This document shows positions 54,286 to 63,797 of a stretch of DNA of 64,000 bases, piece by piece. The stretch lies in contig CM074758.1 of NCBI GenBank assembly GCA_037355855.1, forward strand, positions 4,437,001 through 4,501,000, given 5' to 3'. The notes beneath the pieces were generated by a model, which was not told the DNA's origin, did not search any database, and saw only the letters and a program-made list of their open reading frames with translations. Made by a program: the position numbers and the translations under genes. Numbering within the stretch: the stretch's first letter is position 1; each line of letters opens with the position of its first letter. This DNA is from Pseudo-nitzschia pungens. Lineage: Eukaryota; Bacillariophyta; Bacillariophyceae; Bacillariales; Bacillariaceae.

Positions 54286-56952
54286 ACTTTGAATGTTCTT
54301 CCGCATTCAGCACGATATCGAACGGCTGAGGAGGACGAGGAGGACGACTACGAAGAAGAAGAAGAAGAGGAAACAGAGGTGAGATTGTTTTTCCGTGAAC
54401 TTGATTTTATTTTCTGTGAATGTTATCTCACTTCTTTCTAGCTGCCATTTCAATCCCCCCGACGAGTATTGTTCCAATCACCATTTGAGACTCGTTCTAA
54501 ATCTGAAGCACGTCCAACGCCAAAGTCAAGTGAAGAAATGGGTCCTACGGTTTTTCCAACGATTCCAATGAACATTGTGCGCAAGATCAATATTGACTTG
54601 CAGAATCCACACAAGAATGGCCCGTGGATGTTTGTTGTTGCCAATAACTGCTATGTCCCAGAAAGCGGTGCTAAGATGGATAAGATTGTCATGTCTACAC
54701 CCCTCACTGATGGACTTGATATGGCACAGGGTCGATACATCGTGAAAGTCAGCGTAGATGGGAAGATCATTTATGCGCGAACACCCTTTCATCCCAACTT
54801 CTTGATGACCGGTGGTGATAAGAACTTCGTAGGGTGTGATACACAGACAATTGATGCACACAAGGCTTTTGCTTTGAAACTCACTCGGGATGAAGTCACA
54901 AGAGATGATCGTACGGAGTGGATCGAGTATCATCTACCACACGGCTACCATGTGACCACCCAGTACTTCAACAATGTCAATGGAGGCAATGTTGGTGTTC
55001 CCGACTGTGGGGCAGATGGACTATGGTCAACTCATCTCAGATGTGAAATGTATAGTGGTTGGATGGTACCTCCAAATCCGCGTTCATCTGATGCTTCTCT
55101 GCGTGAAGGTTATCCACATACAAAAGCTGTACTTTATGTCCAGTTGGCCATCACCAATACAATTGAACTTGTTGAGAGGACCTCAGTCGACCGAGTACAG
55201 TCAGCATTTGCAGATGCTTTTCGTCTGGGTGAGTGGTAGTAAATTCAATGCATAATGGGTAGTAACACAATGATACGAAACTAAACATTTTTTTTTCTAG
55301 GTTCTCCATCACCTCCTCCCGACGGCCCAGATAATGTATCTAGTTCGCAAACAACTAAAATAGAAACAGGAGGAGTCAGTTCGCAAACAACTAAAACAGA
55401 AACAGGAGGAGTAGTCAGCTTTCAAACTCCAACAACGGAATCCAAAGGTGGACAGTCTGTGGCAAGCTCATTTGCTGCAAGCTCATCGCAATTTGCTTCC
55501 AGACAGTCATCGCAACCATCTTTCGCTTCCGGACAGTCATCGCAACCATCTTTCGCTTCCGGACAGTCATCGCAACCATCTTTCGCTTCGGGACAGTCAT
55601 CGCAACCATCTTTCGCTTCCGGACAGTCATCGCAACCATCTTTCGCTTCCGGACAGTCATCGCAACCATCTTTTGCTTCCAGACAGTCATCGCAACCATC
55701 TTTTGCTTCCAGACAGTCTGCTGCAAGTTCATCGCAACCTTCGAGACAGTCATCGCAACCAACTTTTGCTTCGAGACAGTCTGCTGCAAGTTCATCGCAA
55801 TCATCTTCTGCTTCGACTGCTGCAAGGTCATCTTTTGCTTCGAGACAGTCTGCTGCAAGTTCATCTTTTGCTTCGACTGCCGCAAGGTCATTTGCTTCGA
55901 GGTCATCTTTTGCTTCGACTGCCGCAAGTTTTGCTTCGAGACAGTCTGCTGCAAGCTCGCAACCATCTTTTGCTTCGAGACTGTCTGCTTTTGCTTCGAG
56001 ACAGTCTGCTGCAAGTTCATCGCAACCATCTTTTGCTTCGGGACAGTCATCTTTTGCTTTGTCTGCGTCGTCACTACCTTTGTCTGCAAGCTTATCACAA
56101 CCATCACAGCCATCTTTTGGAACGTCTGGTGGGCACGGTCAGCTTGCCAGAAACTCTCCCGATGAGCAACAACGTCCTGCAGCCGGTGAGCAAGGAGACG
56201 GTCAGGAGTCTATAGATTTTCCATCTCCGGCAGCTCCATCTCCGCCAGCACCATCTCCGCCAGCTCCATCTCCATCTCCATTTGCAAAATATAGTCAAGA
56301 AATTGATGAGATGCTTGAGGACATTGAACTGCCAAATATTACTGTAGATTGGTTCTCACCGCCTGAAAATCCTGACCAGCACAAGCCCCCACCACCCGGT
56401 CCTCTTGACCAGCAGCGCAAGCCCCCACCACCCGGTCCTCCTGACCAGCGCAAGCCCCCACCACTCGGTCCTCCTGACCAGCGCAAGCCCCCACCACTCG
56501 GTCCTCCTGACCAGCGCAAGCCCCCACCACCCGGTCCTCCTGACCAGCGCAAGCCCCCACCACCCGGTCCTCCTGACCAGCGCAAGCCCCCACCACCCGG
56601 TCCTCCTGACCAGCGCAAGCCCCCACCACCCGGTCCTCTTGACCAGCAGCGCAAGCCCCCACCACCCGGTCTTGACCAGCGGAAATCACCATCACCCGGA
56701 CAGAAGCGCAACGAGGCACCACAGTGGAGTTCTGATGATGAGGATGAGTTTCCGAAACGTCCTCCTGGTCAATTTCGTAGAAATCTGCTTCGTGAACAAC
56801 TCCATGGCAAGTTTGGTACTCCTGATAATCCTGCGTTCATCAGTACATCAGTACGTGTAGGGGGCAAGAAGTTGAAGCTGAAATCTAATCGCAATCCGAA
56901 CAGTGCTGTCATTGACGATCTTCATACTAACATTTGGTCCAATATGAAGTAA
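54286..56952 (+). pseudogene. Transposon gene C, rest of exon 1 and exons 2-3
   Basis: Exon 1 resumes at 54286 and ends 54378 after an acidic run (EEDEEDDYEEEEEEETE). Intron 1 is 54379-54441 (63 bp, GTGAGA ... TTTCTAG), intron 2 is 55229-55300 (72 bp, GTGAGT ... TTTCTAG); both keep the frame. Exon 2 (54442-55228) encodes a globular domain of unknown family (NIVRKINIDLQNPHKNGPWM, VPESGAKMDKIVMSTPL, GYHVTTQYFNNVNGGNVG). Exon 3 holds ten-residue repeats (SSQPSFASGQ, 55500-55730), an S/A/F-rich region, and eleven-residue repeats (RKPPPPGPPDQ, 56400-56690), then a basic C-terminus (RVGGKKLKLKSNRN). Silenced at its start codon side by the LINE. Confidence 0.72.
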
Positions 56953-57006
56953 ACTTTGTAAATTATACTACGAGTACCACCTTCACAAAACGTGATGGAT
57001 ATGCTT

Positions 57007-57954
57007 CTAAATTTCCAATGACGCCATCAATTCTGCAACTTCATCCTCCGGTCCACCAAAGACAACATCTTCAATGAGTACGTCAAACAAAGGTTCATTT
57101 GCCTCAATTTTGTATTCGCAAATAACAGCAACAGCTTCAAAGGCATTAGCAATCTTTCCCACACCGTGCCGAAATCTGCTGCTTAGAACTTTAAAACTCT
57201 TACACATCCCATTAAAATCTTCGTGTCCTTTGAGAGCTCGGGTTTTGAATGTCTTCACTCCGTAACTGTCATGAAGGTTTGGGTATGAAACTGTTTTGTC
57301 GTGGCCACGGTATATTCCATCTCCGATTGCCTTCTGCTTTAACATTAGTAGCCGTTCTTCCAATCCTTCTTCAACAAAGATATTCAAATCATTTCTTCCA
57401 GCTTTGAATGGACCATTCATCCATATTACTCTTCGTGTTGCGAGAGAAATTCCTATTTCATAATTGATACCGGCTTTGTTGAATTTATGACTGAAGTATT
57501 CCGAATCTTGTGAATATATTTCATGTCCGGGCTCTTCAATCCATACATGTGTGCCATCAACAGTCATCACCCATGTTTCACCAAAGCTCAAGTCATCAGG
57601 CCACACTATCTTTCTTGTTTTCAATGCCTGTATTTTTTCAATCATCTGCCAAATTGGGCCACGAGCGTAGCGTGAAGTCAAACCGAATAATGTTTCGAAA
57701 TCGTCTTCAAGGGGATACTTTCGAAGGTATAGAACTGCACGGAGAAACCATTTAAAGTTTACTTCGAACCCTTCCTCTGCCTGCAGATCCTTGTAGATTG
57801 TGCATAGCACATCGGGTGAGGCACCAAACTTTGAGTTGAATCTACCGCCGTTGCTCTTTTCGTTGCCCCGGTCGATTTGTTTTCTTGAGTAGTTTGCAAT
57901 TAGCAGGCCTTCAATGAGCATGTCATCTTTGGTGACAACAAGATCGTTATCCAT
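57007..57954 (-). CDS. Transposon gene D: PIF/Harbinger-IS5-type DDE transposase (315 aa)
   Basis: Catalytic triad by spacing and context: D133 in TVDGTHVWI, D212 in AIGDGIYRG, E245 in RALKGHEDFN (D-79-D-33-E). Around it are family-like blocks: SHKFNKAGINYEIGISL, VIWMNGPFKAGRNDLNIF and VLSSRFRHG. The N-terminal ~120 residues include FNSKFGASPDVLCTIYKDL and WFLRAVLYLRKYP, like the helix-turn-helix region of these enzymes. Single exon, intact. The start (57954, MDNDLVV) lies ~75 bases inside the right AACCCACG array, in the same relative position as gene A at the other end. It would cut and join the 39096/58380 ends. Confidence 0.85.
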   Translation of the reverse strand: MDNDLVVTKDDMLIEGLLIANYSRKQIDRGNEKSNGGRFNSKFGASPDVLCTIYKDLQAEEGFEVNFKWFLRAVLYLRKYPLEDDFETLFGLTSRYARGPIWQMIEKIQALKTRKIVWPDDLSFGETWVMTVDGTHVWIEEPGHEIYSQDSEYFSHKFNKAGINYEIGISLATRRVIWMNGPFKAGRNDLNIFVEEGLEERLLMLKQKAIGDGIYRGHDKTVSYPNLHDSYGVKTFKTRALKGHEDFNGMCKSFKVLSSRFRHGVGKIANAFEAVAVICEYKIEANEPLFDVLIEDVVFGGPEDEVAELMASLEI

Positions 57955-58029
57955 GGTAGTTCAGTCGACGTTCACGCACAATTGGTGTTGGGTTGACGGA
58001 AAAGGTGATGGGACATTCACGGAGGTCGA

Positions 58030-58380
58030 AGGTGGGTTCTTTAATCATGGGTTCGTGGGTTCACGGAAAAAAGTCGTGGGTTATCATGGGTTATTTCGTG
58101 GGTTTTCGTGGGTTTTCGTGGGTTTTAGTGGGTTTTCGTGGGTTATTTTTGTGGGTTAACGTGGGTTAACGTGGGTTCATTCGTGGGTTCTTTTTCACCG
58201 TGAATAACCCACGAATGCAACGTGGGTTTTTTTTCACCGTGAAAAACCCACGTATTTTAGGGGGAGGAAAAAATAAAGGGGGCGGTCACGGAGAATGAAT
58301 GTAAGTTCACGCAAAACAAATCAGTCCCGAGTTGACACAAAATTGCATGCGCGCGCAAATTATTTAGTTCCGGAGGGCCC
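58030..58380 (-). repeat. Transposon right end: AACCCACG array plus 15-bp TIR
   Basis: Inverted counterpart of 39096-39487. On the plus strand it reads as CGTGGGTTTT and GTGGGTTAAC repeats to 58255, then ~110 bp of spacer and AGTTCCGGAGGGCCC (58366-58380). Confidence 0.88.
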
Positions 58381-59639
58381 AGAAAAGTTTTTTCCATAAT
58401 GTTCCAGTGCCGTGGAACACAGCAGGGGATCATAATGGTAGAAAATACTGATAAATCAAACATCTACTAAGTGAATCTGGCCCATATTTGTATGATTCCA
58501 GTGTTAATATTCCTCAACCTACTATGTATGACCAAGACTGTCAAAAAAGAAGAAATTATAAATTGGTTTAGGTGTAACCATTGATTAATTGATGTTAGGC
58601 GGTGATTAATTGATATTAGGCCCAGTACTGGGGATTTCAGTAGAAAATGCTGTCAAAAGCAAACATCTGAGTGAATCTGGCCTATATTTGTGTGATTTCA
58701 GTGTGAATATTACTCAACCTATTCACTGTTGAGACAACAATGAAAAAAAGAAGAAACACCAAAGATCACTGATAGTTTAGATCTCAGCACTGATAAATTA
58801 ACTTGGGGACACATCACTACTACAGTACTACCAAAGAGTACAACATGCTACTGACCATGAGGTATTGAGGACCACAGTAATCAGACGAAGGAGCTCCTCC
58901 TGTAAACGTTGTGATCCCAGCAATCGTTGTTGGCCACGAAGAAATTTGCTCATGTTTCCTAGGTTATGCTGCTGCTGTGTAGACTTCTTCGATAAGCATC
59001 CAAGTGAAACATCGCAACACTGTTCGTTCATTTCTTTTGAATGCTTTCAATTACCAACATCACACACATTATGGCTCCTACTCTGAGAAAAACTTAACAA
59101 CCGTTGATGACACTGTGTGCACAATCGAAGACAGTCATACTTGCAGTAGCTACTACTACGAAACCGCACAAGGTACTACCAGTTGTAGGCAAGTTGAGGT
59201 CCTGGTGCTGAGCAATCCATCTCGTCCGGACAGATTGTAATTCCGATGATTTTGGTTACTGCTGTGTGTACGAGTTTCTACATTGGAGCTCCACGCCATC
59301 TCCAAAACTTACTGCTGTCTACGGAACTTGTTCCTTCTGGTGTCTAAATGCAATGCGTAACAGGATTTATATTTTCTAAGTTACTCGGTTTTTACTTGTT
59401 CCTGATCACGACTGACTCGGGGCCTCCAAAACACCAATCTAACACAGAAAAATCTACGTGTACAGTAAGGTTACGTACCGTACGTCTACCACGAAACGAA
59501 TCAATCCATCGATGCACGAACGCCGTCGTGTAGAGACGCAACTCAACTCGACTGGAATCGACTGCACTCATTCCCAGGATACTCCGCACAGGGTCCCATA
59601 TCGACCAGGGCACAGGTCTCCCGGAATCGTCCGAGACCT
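58381..59639. other. Spacer, no gene seen
   Basis: 58434-58560 and 58640-58760 are a diverged direct duplication (GTAGAAAATRCTG ... AAACATCT...AGTGAATCTGGCC). Frames up to 99 codons (59458-59757) have no motif. Confidence 0.4.
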
Positions 59640-61230
59640 TGCTTTTCCCGCTGACCTTTTTCTCGCATTTTTACATGGTCTTATTGTTGTTCTTTTTGTT
59701 GATGAGTTTGTTCTTGCCCTTTCCGATCCACTAGCGTTCTTTTTTTCTTGCCCTTGAACCGAAAGTCCTCGTCATCCTCACAATTCAGGGTTGATGTTGA
59801 AGTCCTAGACCAAGAGAAATGCGGAGTGGGTGATGGGGTGGGAAGGGGCCCCACGCCGCCACTGTTGGAGACGATGACGATGGCATGCTTCAAACGGTTT
59901 TGAACGGCTTGAAAGTCAATGTAGACGTCGGGTAGGCCTGCGGCCGGCAGAAAGATCGTGAATCTCTGCCCGGGCGATACTACCCATCTATCGGTCTGGC
60001 TGTACCCGTACTGGCCACGGTCTCCTTTTCCAATTTCCAATCATTATCACCGTGTCGGCGGCTGCCGGCACGCCCGAGTTGATTCCTCTTGCTTGGTTGT
60101 ATCCGGCGTAGTAATCCCAGGAGTTGAAGGAACCTCCGTAGTAGACAAGGCGCAACACAAGAAGTTCCCGGCCGAAGGACCCGCCCAGTTGGTGGTCATC
60201 AACTCCGTTCCTGATAAAGGTCTGTGGACCAGACAATTGCATGGGCTTGATGGACAGCTGCTGCTGCTTGTACCATCGCAATTGGTAGTTGTTGGAGGGG
60301 TTGAAACACATGTACGGGCCATCGTCCGGTATGGGACCATCCTCCACCCACGTTGTAGTATCGCCGTGTTCATTGCCATTCCTCATGTTGTGTCCCAGTC
60401 CCAGGTTGTGGCCGACTTCGTGTAGCTGAAAGCGCGGAATCGAGCAATACCCAACGGAGGAATAGCTGTCAAAAGTAAATAAAGTGGCAAAGCCACCAAA
60501 GTCCTGACCGGGAGGGAAGCGGAACATGACCAAGTCGTAATTCTTTCCAAGACCCTCACTTCCGCCGTACTTCTGGTTCGCTGCATCTTTGGCCACAACT
60601 CCGAATATAAGAACGTCGGTGTCGCTGAGAACAATGTCAACCTTGACATCCACAATGCCGGCTTCCTCGATTGTCATCTGGCTATGGCAACAGACCTTGA
60701 ATTGTGTCTTCACATTGAAGGGATCGTTGAAGATCTTGCTCCTCAATTGATCTTCACTATCTTCTTCTTGGTTGGTGCTGTCAATCACGCGGAATACCAA
60801 AGTTCAAAAATTGCCAGTGGTCCTGAAATTGTTGTTTTGAGGTAGTCGCGGGGGTCCTCCTCGGACATGCCCATCACCTCTGCCCATTCCTCCCTCGCGC
60901 TCGATACTACCGTGGACTGTTTTGGTTTGATGAGTGCACCGTTCTTGAACTTGAGGACGCTTTGCTCCGGAAACTGCCGATTCCAACGCTTCCTCCGGGA
61001 CACCCTCCGTTTGCAATGTGGTGGAGGGAATGCCGAGCTTTTCTTTTTGCTCCCTCGTGAATCGACAGGTCCGCGTTTGTTTTGTCTCGTGCCACCGTCA
61101 GATACAGGACGCATTCTGTCTCGTCATTGGTCGGGTGACGAATTGCTACCTCGTACTGCAGCTATTCTTGTTGTTGATGCTGCCGCAGGTGATCGGCAGG
61201 AGGCAAAGCGTATGCACTTGCAGGACATTG
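59640..61230 (-). pseudogene. Gametolysin-like (peptidase M11) metalloprotease with ShK-like tail, decayed
   Basis: The middle frame (60800-59988) has the zinc site HEVGHNLGLGH (60424-60392) and the downstream YMCFNPSNNYQLRWY block of M11 enzymes. The N-terminal part lies in other frames: a propeptide-like TECVLYLTVAR segment near 61090 and a frame 61114-60785. Single-base shifts occur at ~60806 (before LVFRVIDS) and ~60035 (I-E-I-G-K-G-D-R continues in another frame). After a P-x-P-T-P linker comes NCEDDEDFRFKGKKK, the start of the same ShK-like module as in the protein at 21009-24560, itself frame-shifted. Four or more lesions make this a pseudogene, unless some are sequencing errors. Confidence 0.78.
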
Positions 61231-61619
61231 ACTAGGATGGTAATGAAACCGGAGAAATGAAACTTCACGGTTGGTGGATAGACACCGGTGGGTTCGTGTA
61301 GTCTTGGTATTCACCGGCAATCGCTTTTAACTTCATTGAGGACTGTTTTCTGCAGCATCATTAGGTGATTGCAATACGACAGCCTCAATGAATCCAGGGA
61401 AAGAGAGAGACAGCGAAGACAGACGACTAATGTTCAAGGAGTGACACGCGAAAGCAACAAAACAAGCCAGCAGGAAAAATTGCAGGTCTGGCTCATGAGT
61501 GTGCGTTATTGCAGCAGTAACGTGGTCATTCAGCTCAATAAAATGGTGCTTTTCAATCGATGACTCTCGACATACGAATCCAGAGAATTACAAAGAACTA
61601 TCCGTTGCTTTTGCATCCG
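61231..61619. other. Spacer, no gene seen
   Basis: Lies between the 3' end of the methyltransferase gene and the 5' end of the protease remnant, so promoter sequence of the latter may be here. Short frames only. Confidence 0.35.
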
Positions 61620-62567
61620 TTATTGAATCACTTCGTCGTTCCTTCTCGCCATTGCAATACTAACTCGTTGATATGCCTTTCGATCACACGTTTCAGGCGG
61701 CACTGCGATGGAGGGTAGATCAAAATCAAACTCCCATTCTAGACCGAAAGTCTTTCCGACAGTTACCAAAAAGTCTTTGGTAGAAGATGGCAACTTGTAG
61801 CTAATCAGAAGATATTTTCCTGTTCCCCTTGGTAGAACTTTGGCCGCTTCGTACAATAGTTGCTCCAGTGGCCCGTCCCACCCTTCCCCGCAGAGTATGG
61901 CATCTGTCAATCCTTTATCGATAATGATATCAAACGATGACGATTCCTCGCCTTGCTTGTTGTGACTATCTTGGCTTTGATCCCCCACAAGATAGCCGTT
62001 TGGGTGTTCCTCGTTGTCGTTGACGTGAACAACAGCATTGAAGTACCGAGAAAGCTGGGTAGCATCTCCACAAACATATTCTATCTCCGTGTTGCAACCA
62101 TTGCCCACAACACCAGTTACATCCTGATATCTGCGTCGCAATTGATCCAAGCACACCGAGGATGAATCGAGGAGCACGAGTGATCGCGGTCCATCCTTTC
62201 GCTGCAAAATTCGGTCGGGCAGAAAGGAATTCCCGCATCCAATCACGAGACACCTTCCATTGGGTGGAACCGTCAACGCGATATCATCCAATGGAACGCT
62301 GGAGTGCCATTCCGTCGCTGCTGCTTCTGCTGCTGCTGCCGGCAGTGTTGTTTCACCGTTGGTGTTCGTTGTTTTCTGGTAGAAACGATCCCATTCGGCC
62401 TTGGAAGCGAAATCGAAAGAGCAAAAAGCTGTTGTTGCAGGCGTGCTTGTTGACTGTTCGAGCAGAAAAGGACAGCTTCGGTCGAGTATTGCGAATACAG
62501 TCAGCAATACAAACACTAGTCGCGATGATGCACAAAACGCAATCATTTTTGAGTGACAATCAAGCAA
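61620..62567 (-). CDS. METTL13-like class I SAM-dependent methyltransferase (315 aa)
   Basis: A Rossmann-fold methyltransferase: motif I is CLVIGCGNSFLPDRIL (residues 106-121), the acidic loop LVLLDSSSVCL follows (130-140), then YVCGDATQL (164-172), and FDIIIDKGLTDAIL (212-225) matches the D-K-G-x-x-D-A motif of the METTL12/13 (eEF1A lysine methyltransferase) group. Substrate unproven. The N-terminus (M1 or M8) is a hydrophobic leader (RLVFVLLTVFAILD) followed by TPATTAFCSF; a signal peptide plus an A-F type cleavage motif resembles heterokont plastid leaders, so plastid import is possible (inference). An alanine run (LPAAAAEAAATEW) is present. No intron seen; intact. Confidence 0.75.
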   Translation of the reverse strand: MLDCHSKMIAFCASSRLVFVLLTVFAILDRSCPFLLEQSTSTPATTAFCSFDFASKAEWDRFYQKTTNTNGETTLPAAAAEAAATEWHSSVPLDDIALTVPPNGRCLVIGCGNSFLPDRILQRKDGPRSLVLLDSSSVCLDQLRRRYQDVTGVVGNGCNTEIEYVCGDATQLSRYFNAVVHVNDNEEHPNGYLVGDQSQDSHNKQGEESSSFDIIIDKGLTDAILCGEGWDGPLEQLLYEAAKVLPRGTGKYLLISYKLPSSTKDFLVTVGKTFGLEWEFDFDLPSIAVPPETCDRKAYQRVSIAMARRNDEVIQ

Positions 62568-62966
62568 GGTTACTTCGTATTCGTAATATTTTGTCGACCT
62601 CTGCTACCAACATGATATTCATTTCGGATTGAAATCGTGATCATACGAGTTAAGTTAAAACATGAAACACGTGTGTTGAATGCGCCAAAATATATGAAGG
62701 CATATAATCTAGGATAAATCTTTTTGTATTAGTTTTATTACATTCAATGTGACGTGGCACACATATTGTTATGTGCTCACAAACATAAATCTAAATTTCT
62801 GTGTATGAAAAATTTAAAATCTCTCCGAGCATCTGAACGCTCCGACAGATTTAAAACACTTGTTTAGATTATTTAAAAACAGAATCTTGAAAACAAGAAC
62901 CGACTCAAATTTCAGTCACTCAACGGATGTCAATCAACCAACAGTCAACAAAAATATGATCTAAAA
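62568..62966. other. Spacer, no gene seen
   Basis: AT-rich. Divergent to the methyltransferase (start 62567), so its promoter should lie in the first part. No TATA box stands out. Confidence 0.35.
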
Positions 62967-63797
62967 ATGTGTTTCTTTTGGCGAGCTGGAGTATCTTTTT
63001 TTGTCTATCATTTTTTTCAGTTTGCTGTTGCTGTCTATTACAGTCCCCCATCCTACAGTCGGTGTTTTGCCACAGTCCGTGTTGCCTCTGTTGTTGCTGC
63101 TGTTGCTGTTTTATTGCACCTCTTTTATCCAGGACCATCCATTCAAAGAACACTGACACAAATGGCCAACCTAGCGTGTATAACCACCGCAATGATTGCG
63201 GGAACAATGCTTTCCAAAACCACACCACTGCCATTGCTCTGTGCCTCTTGTGGTTGCAAAATTGCACCTCCTAATCCAAAAATTCCAAAATCAATAACAG
63301 TCAACCAAAACATGCCAGCAACAGGAGCCGGCGTTGGATCAGGCGGGAGAGCTGGGTCTGCTAATTATACTGATGCAGAAGTCAGGCACTTGTACAGTGT
63401 GTTGAAGGAGGTCTTACCAATTATTTTGACTCCGGGGACTACTAGTACCATTCTGGTGACTACTTCCATTTCTGGTTTGGCAAGTACAGCTACTTCCAGA
63501 AAAAGACAATACCACAGAAGAGGAACCAATCAAGAGGAAGTCCTTGGCGTCCTTAAGAACTCTGTGGACTTGCAGAAAGAGGCTCTCCTCGTGGATGCTA
63601 AAGAGCACCAACAGATGGTTCTGCAAACAATCCAAGCTTGTATTTCAGGTGCTGTGGAGTTCTCTAAGAATATTCTTGCCAATAATTCACTAGTTAGGCT
63701 ATTGGTATTGGTCTACCTTTCATTGGGACTCAAAGTCAGCTTTCACTGCCCTATAAATGTGATTTTACCGGTTGAAAGCCTTCCACCGGTCATTTGA
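62967..63797 (+). CDS. Myb/SANT-like fragment with coiled-coil tail
   Basis: Open for 276 codons, but the first ~100 residues (hydrophobic, FFWRAGVSFFVYHFFQFAVA) look unlike the rest. A plausible start is MPATGAGVGSGG at 63313. Then SANYTDAEVRHLYSVLKEVLP resembles the first helix of the Myb/SANT-like domain frequent in diatom transposon-linked proteins, but the expected remainder is missing (ILTPGTTSTILVTTS is atypical). RKRQYHRRGTNQEEVLGVLK and a helical VDLQKEALLVDAKEHQQM segment follow. Likely a remnant or misread gene; identity uncertain. Confidence 0.35.
   Translation: MCFFWRAGVSFFVYHFFQFAVAVYYSPPSYSRCFATVRVASVVAAVAVLLHLFYPGPSIQRTLTQMANLACITTAMIAGTMLSKTTPLPLLCASCGCKIAPPNPKIPKSITVNQNMPATGAGVGSGGRAGSANYTDAEVRHLYSVLKEVLPIILTPGTTSTILVTTSISGLASTATSRKRQYHRRGTNQEEVLGVLKNSVDLQKEALLVDAKEHQQMVLQTIQACISGAVEFSKNILANNSLVRLLVLVYLSLGLKVSFHCPINVILPVESLPPVI

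Larger units (their letters stand above)
39096..58380. mobile_element. Four-gene DNA transposon with AACCCACG-rich inverted ends (LINE-invaded)
   Basis: GGGCCCTCCGGAACT at 39096-39110 is perfectly inverted at 58366-58380, and ~390 bp inside each end are recognisable inverted copies dominated by AACCCACG. Inside are genes A (39807-40598, +), B (40673-42080, -), C (43109-56952, +) and a DDE transposase D (57007-57954, -). Removing the LINE at 43337-54267 and one copy of its target duplication leaves ~8.34 kb. The transposase type and the GGG-initial TIR fit the PIF/Harbinger-IS5 group, but the accessory genes and terminal arrays are not typical. No clear target duplication: the three flanking bases are CCA and AGA. 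Confidence 0.78.

Noticed and set aside
55415..56722. Overlapping frames (QKMVAMTV, DSHRNHLSL and GGPGGGGLRWS repeats) in exon 3 of gene C
   Set aside because: Shadows of the SSQPSFASGQ and RKPPPPGPPDQ coding repeats; only the chosen frame joins across the introns.
39229..58255. AACCCACG/GTGGGTT arrays as interstitial telomere repeats
   Set aside because: Spacing is irregular, the unit is not the TTAGGG type expected in diatoms, and the two blocks are inverted ends of one element.
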